Assembly (NCBI GenBank): GCA_019417125.1
Contig: DXVZ01000089.1
Span: 1-8,491, forward strand
Length of the DNA: 8,491 nt
Origin: Phascolarctobacterium sp.
GTDB lineage: Bacteria; Bacillota; Negativicutes; Acidaminococcales; Acidaminococcaceae
Direction: 5' to 3'
The position numbers and the translations under genes were made by a program. Below, one piece after another: positions 6,280 to 8,491 of the stretch. Under the pieces are notes generated by a model that searched no databases, had not been told where the DNA came from, and saw only the letters and a list, made by a program, of their open reading frames with translations. Within the stretch, counting starts at the first letter, position 1; each line of letters begins with the position of its first letter.

Positions 6280-7740
6280 ATGGAAGATAAAAAGCAAAAA
6301 AACAGCGCCGGTGCGGAAGCAGCAGGTACTGTTTTTGGCGATATAAGCAACGCTGCTACTAATTACGGCATAGATAAATTCAGCACTCCGCGCGGGCATG
6401 GTTTTGCTGCGGAACGAGCTAACCATTTGTACGATGTTTTGCGCGGAAAAGATTCTGTTATTGCCGGCGACAACAACGCTAAGAATGGTGCTGATAGGAT
6501 TGTTGACGGCGTAAATATTCAGTCTAAATATTGCAAAACCGGCGCTAAATGTATAAAAGAATGTTTTGACAATGATAGGTTCCGTTATTTTAACGCTGAC
6601 GGAACGCCTATGCAGATTGAGGTGCCGTTGGATAAATACGACGACGCTGTTAAAGCAATGGCTGAGCGCATTAAAAAGGGGCAGGTGCCGGGCGTTACCG
6701 ACCCAGCCAAAGCTAAAGAGATTGTACGCAGGGGTAATTTTACCTACGAACAGGCTAAAAACATTGCTAAAGCTGGTACGGTAGAATCCATTACTTTTGA
6801 CGCGGCCAACGGTGCTGTTATAGCAGCGTACAGCTTTGGTTTAAGTTCCGCACTTACTTTTGCTGTATCAGTATGGCGCGGCGATGACGTTGATATTGCG
6901 CTGGAATCAGCTGCTGCGGCAGGTTTAAAAGTAGGTGGCACGGCGTTTTTAACGGCGGTACTTACCAGCCAGCTGCAAAAATCTGTTTTAAACGGAACTT
7001 TTAAAGCAGGCAGCGACGCTATTGTAAAATTGATGGGGCCGAAAGCTTCACAGATGCTGGTTAACGCACTTAGAACAGGTAAAAATATTTATGGCGCTGC
7101 GGCTATGAAAAGCGCTTCTAAACTGCTGCGCGGCAACGCGGTGACGGCGGCTGCTTCCATAGTTGTACTTTCAAGTGTGGATATAATTAATATTTTTCGC
7201 GGCAGAATTTCCGGTGCGCAGCTTTTTAAAAATCTTACCAATACAACGGCAACAGTGGCAGGCGGAACGGCAGGCTGGGTTGGCGGTGCGTCTGCCGGTG
7301 CGGCGCTTGGTTCTGTTGTGCCGGTAATAGGCACGGCGGTTGGTGGTTTTGTTGGCGGGCTGATAGGTTCGTTTGTGGGCGGTTCCGCCGCTAATAGTGT
7401 TTCTTCTGCCGTGCTTGACGAGTTTATCGAGGACGATGCAGAAGAAATGGTTGCGGTTATCGAAGAAGTTTTTAAAGATATGGCGGTAGAATTTCTTATC
7501 AGCCACAGCGAGGCGGAAGAAATTGCCGGAATATTAAAGGATGTTATAGACGGCAGCCTTTTAAAAGACATGTACGCCAGCGATAATAGGTACAGCTTTG
7601 CACATGAAATTTTGCTGCCGGCGTTTGAAACAATAACATCAAAACGCGCAAAAATAGCTTTGCCGCAGCCTGAAGAAATGTTTGCCGGCATGCGGCTGCT
7701 TTTAGAAAATATTGCAGACGGCGAAAACGTAGAAAGATAA
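6280..7740 (+). CDS. Protein of unknown function: putative PD-(D/E)XK-like N-terminal domain plus glycine-zipper hydrophobic region, 486 aa
   Basis: I cannot assign a named family. Residues 38-96 look like a PD-(D/E)XK nuclease core: GHGFAAERANHLYD with a possible helix glutamate E45, then GADR with D72, then a hydrophobic strand ending Q81-S82-K83 (VNIQSKY), the QxK variant known from Mrr-like nucleases. Three cysteines follow (C85, C91, C95). Residues 110-175 are a soluble linker rich in charged helices (YDDAVKAMAERIKKG, FTYEQAKNIAKAGTVES). The rest is largely hydrophobic: likely membrane-inserting stretches near 179-199, 211-232 and 287-306, then a Gly/Ala-rich zipper at about 325-372 with repeated GxxxG-type spacing (AGGTAGWVGGASAG, VGGFVGGLIGSFVGG). 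The tail (378-486) is acidic and helical. No signal peptide is seen. It is monocistronic, with no immunity-like partner next to it. A nuclease attached to a membrane-active part would suit a defence effector or toxin; this is inference. It may also be a non-enzymatic membrane protein. Confidence 0.62.
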   Translation: MEDKKQKNSAGAEAAGTVFGDISNAATNYGIDKFSTPRGHGFAAERANHLYDVLRGKDSVIAGDNNAKNGADRIVDGVNIQSKYCKTGAKCIKECFDNDRFRYFNADGTPMQIEVPLDKYDDAVKAMAERIKKGQVPGVTDPAKAKEIVRRGNFTYEQAKNIAKAGTVESITFDAANGAVIAAYSFGLSSALTFAVSVWRGDDVDIALESAAAAGLKVGGTAFLTAVLTSQLQKSVLNGTFKAGSDAIVKLMGPKASQMLVNALRTGKNIYGAAAMKSASKLLRGNAVTAAASIVVLSSVDIINIFRGRISGAQLFKNLTNTTATVAGGTAGWVGGASAGAALGSVVPVIGTAVGGFVGGLIGSFVGGSAANSVSSAVLDEFIEDDAEEMVAVIEEVFKDMAVEFLISHSEAEEIAGILKDVIDGSLLKDMYASDNRYSFAHEILLPAFETITSKRAKIALPQPEEMFAGMRLLLENIADGENVER

Positions 7741-7744
7741 AATT

Positions 7745-7792
7745 AAAACGCATTCTTAAAGCGTTAAAAGTTTTAGGGATGCGTTTTGTTGT
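7745..7792 (+). terminator. Terminator of the 486-aa protein gene
   Basis: AAAACGCAT (7745-7753) pairs perfectly with ATGCGTTTT (7779-7787). The stem can extend inward to about 16 bp through wobble pairs and A-T pairs (7754-7760 with 7772-7778), leaving an 11-nt loop. TTTTGTTGTT follows. It begins 5 bp after the stop codon. Confidence 0.85.
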
Positions 7793-7984
7793 TAAGTAAA
7801 GTTATCTTAATTATATAGTTGTATTTTTATATAGTTTTATTTTTGTGTTTAACATTTGCTTGAAATATTTTGCTTATATTTGGATAATAAGATTACAGCT
7901 GTTGAAACAACGTGTGTTTTTGCAATTCTGGAAGCTTTATAAAAAATACTCAGCTTTTAAATTTACTTTTAAGTTTGCGTTTTC
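7793..7984. other. AT-rich intergenic stretch without a credible gene
   Basis: This spacer lies between two terminators that face each other: the 486-aa gene on the plus strand and tRNA-Leu on the minus strand. The only open frame (from a GTG at 7845) lacks a ribosome binding site, is composed mainly of Phe/Lys/Ile codons expected from AT-rich DNA, and runs through the tRNA terminator. I see no repeat or RNA gene. Confidence 0.7.
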
Positions 7985-7986
7985 AC

Positions 7987-8021
7987 AAATAAAAAACGCA
8001 TCTGCAATATACAGATGCGTT
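7987..8021 (-). terminator. Terminator of the tRNA-Leu transcript
   Basis: AACGCATCTG (7995-8004) and CAGATGCGTT (8012-8021) form a perfect 10-bp stem with a 7-nt loop. Read on the minus strand, it runs into TTTTTTATTT (7987-7996). It starts 10 bp beyond the CCA end of the tRNA. Confidence 0.9.
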
Positions 8022-8031
8022 AACTTGTAAA

Positions 8032-8118
8032 TGGTGCCGAAGGCCGGACTCGAACCGGCACGAGCGTAAACCCGCTTGATTTTGAGTCAAGTGCGTCTGC
8101 CAATTCCGCCACTTCGGC
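8032..8118 (-). tRNA. tRNA-Leu (anticodon CAA)
   Basis: The minus strand gives an 87-nt tRNA. The 7-bp acceptor is GCCGAAG (8112-8118) with CTTCGGC (8036-8042), followed by discriminator A and an encoded CCA (8032-8034). The anticodon arm is CTTGA-CTCAAAA-TCAAG with the anticodon CAA at 8082-8084, which reads UUG. A class II long variable arm (CGGGTTTACGCTCG) and a T arm, GCCGG-TTCGAGT-CCGGC, follow. The long variable arm and length agree with leucine. The open frame across this region is the familiar chance translation of tRNA-Leu and is not a gene. Confidence 0.97.
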
Positions 8119-8125
8119 AATTTGT

Positions 8126-8167
8126 TTCCATATTGCTACGGAACGAATATGCTCCATTGCTATGGAA
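8126..8167 (-). repeat. Tandem hairpin repeats in the tRNA-Leu leader
   Basis: Two related segments, 8127-8143 and 8153-8167 (26 bp between their starts), differ by a 2-nt insertion and one substitution. Each is self-complementary. As minus-strand RNA, 8126-8143 folds as a 7-bp stem (UUCCGUA with UAUGGAA, one G-U) closed by a GCAA tetraloop of the GNRA class. 8153-8166 folds as a 5-bp stem, UCCAU/AUGGA. The first hairpin ends 7 nt before the mature tRNA 5' end, so it could matter for RNase P processing. Confidence 0.55.
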
Positions 8168-8285
8168 TATTGCCCCTTACAGTATAGCTTGCGTGCTGTA
8201 TGGGTATAGCTATTGAGTTTAAAAAACTCTTTAGAGTGAAAAACTTTCAATCTAAAATTTTTAAAGGTTCAAGTGCTACTCGTAT

Positions 8286-8315
8286 AGTATATAATAAGAG
8301 TTAAGTGCGTGTCAA
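8286..8315 (-). promoter_or_regulatory. Promoter of the tRNA-Leu gene
   Basis: On the minus strand a consensus TTGACA (8310-8315) is followed after 18 bp by TATACT (8286-8291); an overlapping TATATA gives a 16-bp spacer. The start would be near 8279, leaving an unusually long leader of about 160 nt before the tRNA. No other tRNA or gene is seen in that leader. A TATACT at 8181-8186 lacks a -35 and is a weaker alternative. Confidence 0.8.
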
Positions 8316-8404
8316 GCTATTGTAAACCGAAAAAATAATGAGTTCACGAATATTTCACAAAATATAACAGGTATTTTTGTTAAGTATTTTTAATATTTTA
8401 ATGT

Positions 8405-8433
8405 TTTTTATTTTAAGCATAGTTTGCTATAAT
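8405..8433 (+). promoter_or_regulatory. Extended -10 promoter of the gene starting at 8466
   Basis: TGC-TATAAT (8425-8433) is a perfect extended -10 element; the -35 position (8405-8410, TTTTTA) is weak. The DNA from about 8331 to 8427 is very AT-rich and may act as an upstream element. The start would be near 8440. Confidence 0.65.
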
Positions 8434-8465
8434 ATAAGCATAACAATATAAAAGAAGGATTGAAC

Positions 8466-8491
8466 ATGAGAGTTAAATTTGACGAACCTTT
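8466..8491 (+). CDS. Start of an unidentified protein gene, truncated by the window end
   Basis: An ATG at 8466 is preceded by AGAAGGA (8453-8459) at 6-nt spacing and by an extended -10 promoter. Only nine codons are present, reading MRVKFDEPF (the last incomplete). This is too short to recognise a family. The gene diverges from the tRNA-Leu unit. Confidence 0.65.

Noticed and set aside
7089..7691. A 200-codon minus-strand frame opposite the glycine-zipper region.
   Set aside because: Its Pro/Thr/Ala/Ser repetitiveness is the mirror of Gly/Ala codons on the plus strand. It has no start signals and no separate promoter.
6280..7740. The 486-aa gene plus the esterase as a toxin-immunity or two-gene defence cassette.
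   Set aside because: A strong terminator separates them, the esterase is exported with an intact hydrolase triad, and nothing indicates a shared role.
7745..8021. The pair of similar AACGCAT hairpins on either side of an AT-rich spacer, considered as the ends of a small mobile element (MITE-like).
   Set aside because: Each hairpin is followed by a T run in the right direction and distance for its own gene, no target-site duplication is visible, and the arms match each other only over the short core.
7845..8030. A 61-codon plus-strand frame after the 486-aa gene.
   Set aside because: GTG start without a ribosome binding site, low-complexity Phe/Lys/Ile-rich product, and it overlaps the tRNA terminator hairpin.
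8020..8250. A 76-codon minus-strand frame running through tRNA-Leu.
   Set aside because: It starts at a TTG without a Shine-Dalgarno and its C-terminal half is the well-known chance translation of a tRNA-Leu gene.

Overview
The window looks like chromosomal DNA of a diderm Firmicute (class Negativicutes, possibly Acidaminococcaceae; the genus cannot be fixed from the sequence). The main evidence is the truncated gene at the left edge. It ends in a beta-barrel type C-terminus with a terminal Phe, typical of the abundant SLH-domain porins of this class. Other support is the strong AGGAGG-type ribosome binding sites, the Firmicute-style hairpin-plus-T terminators, and GC-richer genes set in AT-rich spacers.

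Layout. (1) 1-272: the end of a putative outer-membrane porin gene, a strong terminator, and a second, bidirectional terminator. (2) 275-525: a 54-aa Arc-type ribbon-helix-helix repressor on the minus strand. It has a near-consensus promoter and two 16-bp repeats placed as autoregulatory operators. (3) 602-4473: a two-gene plus-strand operon of a 974-aa M16C (PreP/Cym1-like) metallopeptidase and a 312-aa DUF1848 protein whose C-terminus carries a radical-SAM-like CX3CX2C motif. (4) 4513-6171: a secreted type-B carboxylesterase with an extended -10 promoter in front and a terminator behind. (5) 6280-7740: a 486-aa protein of unknown function. It combines an N-terminal region resembling a PD-(D/E)XK nuclease core with a hydrophobic, glycine-zipper-rich C-terminal half, and ends at its own terminator. 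(6) 7793-7984: AT-rich DNA with no credible gene. (7) 7987-8315: a minus-strand tRNA-Leu(CAA) unit with terminator, tRNA, a leader of about 160 nt containing hairpins, and a TTGACA/TATACT promoter. (8) 8405-8491: the promoter, ribosome binding site and first nine codons of a plus-strand gene that leaves the window.

Most units are independent transcription units bounded by terminators. Only the M16C peptidase and DUF1848 genes are clearly co-transcribed. The esterase may share their transcript by read-through but also has its own promoter. The best candidates for undescribed biology are the putative nuclease plus glycine-zipper protein, the permuted-looking radical-SAM motif in the DUF1848 protein, and the compact Arc-like autoregulatory module. 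I see no CRISPR array, insertion sequence or integrase, and no obvious multi-gene defence cassette.
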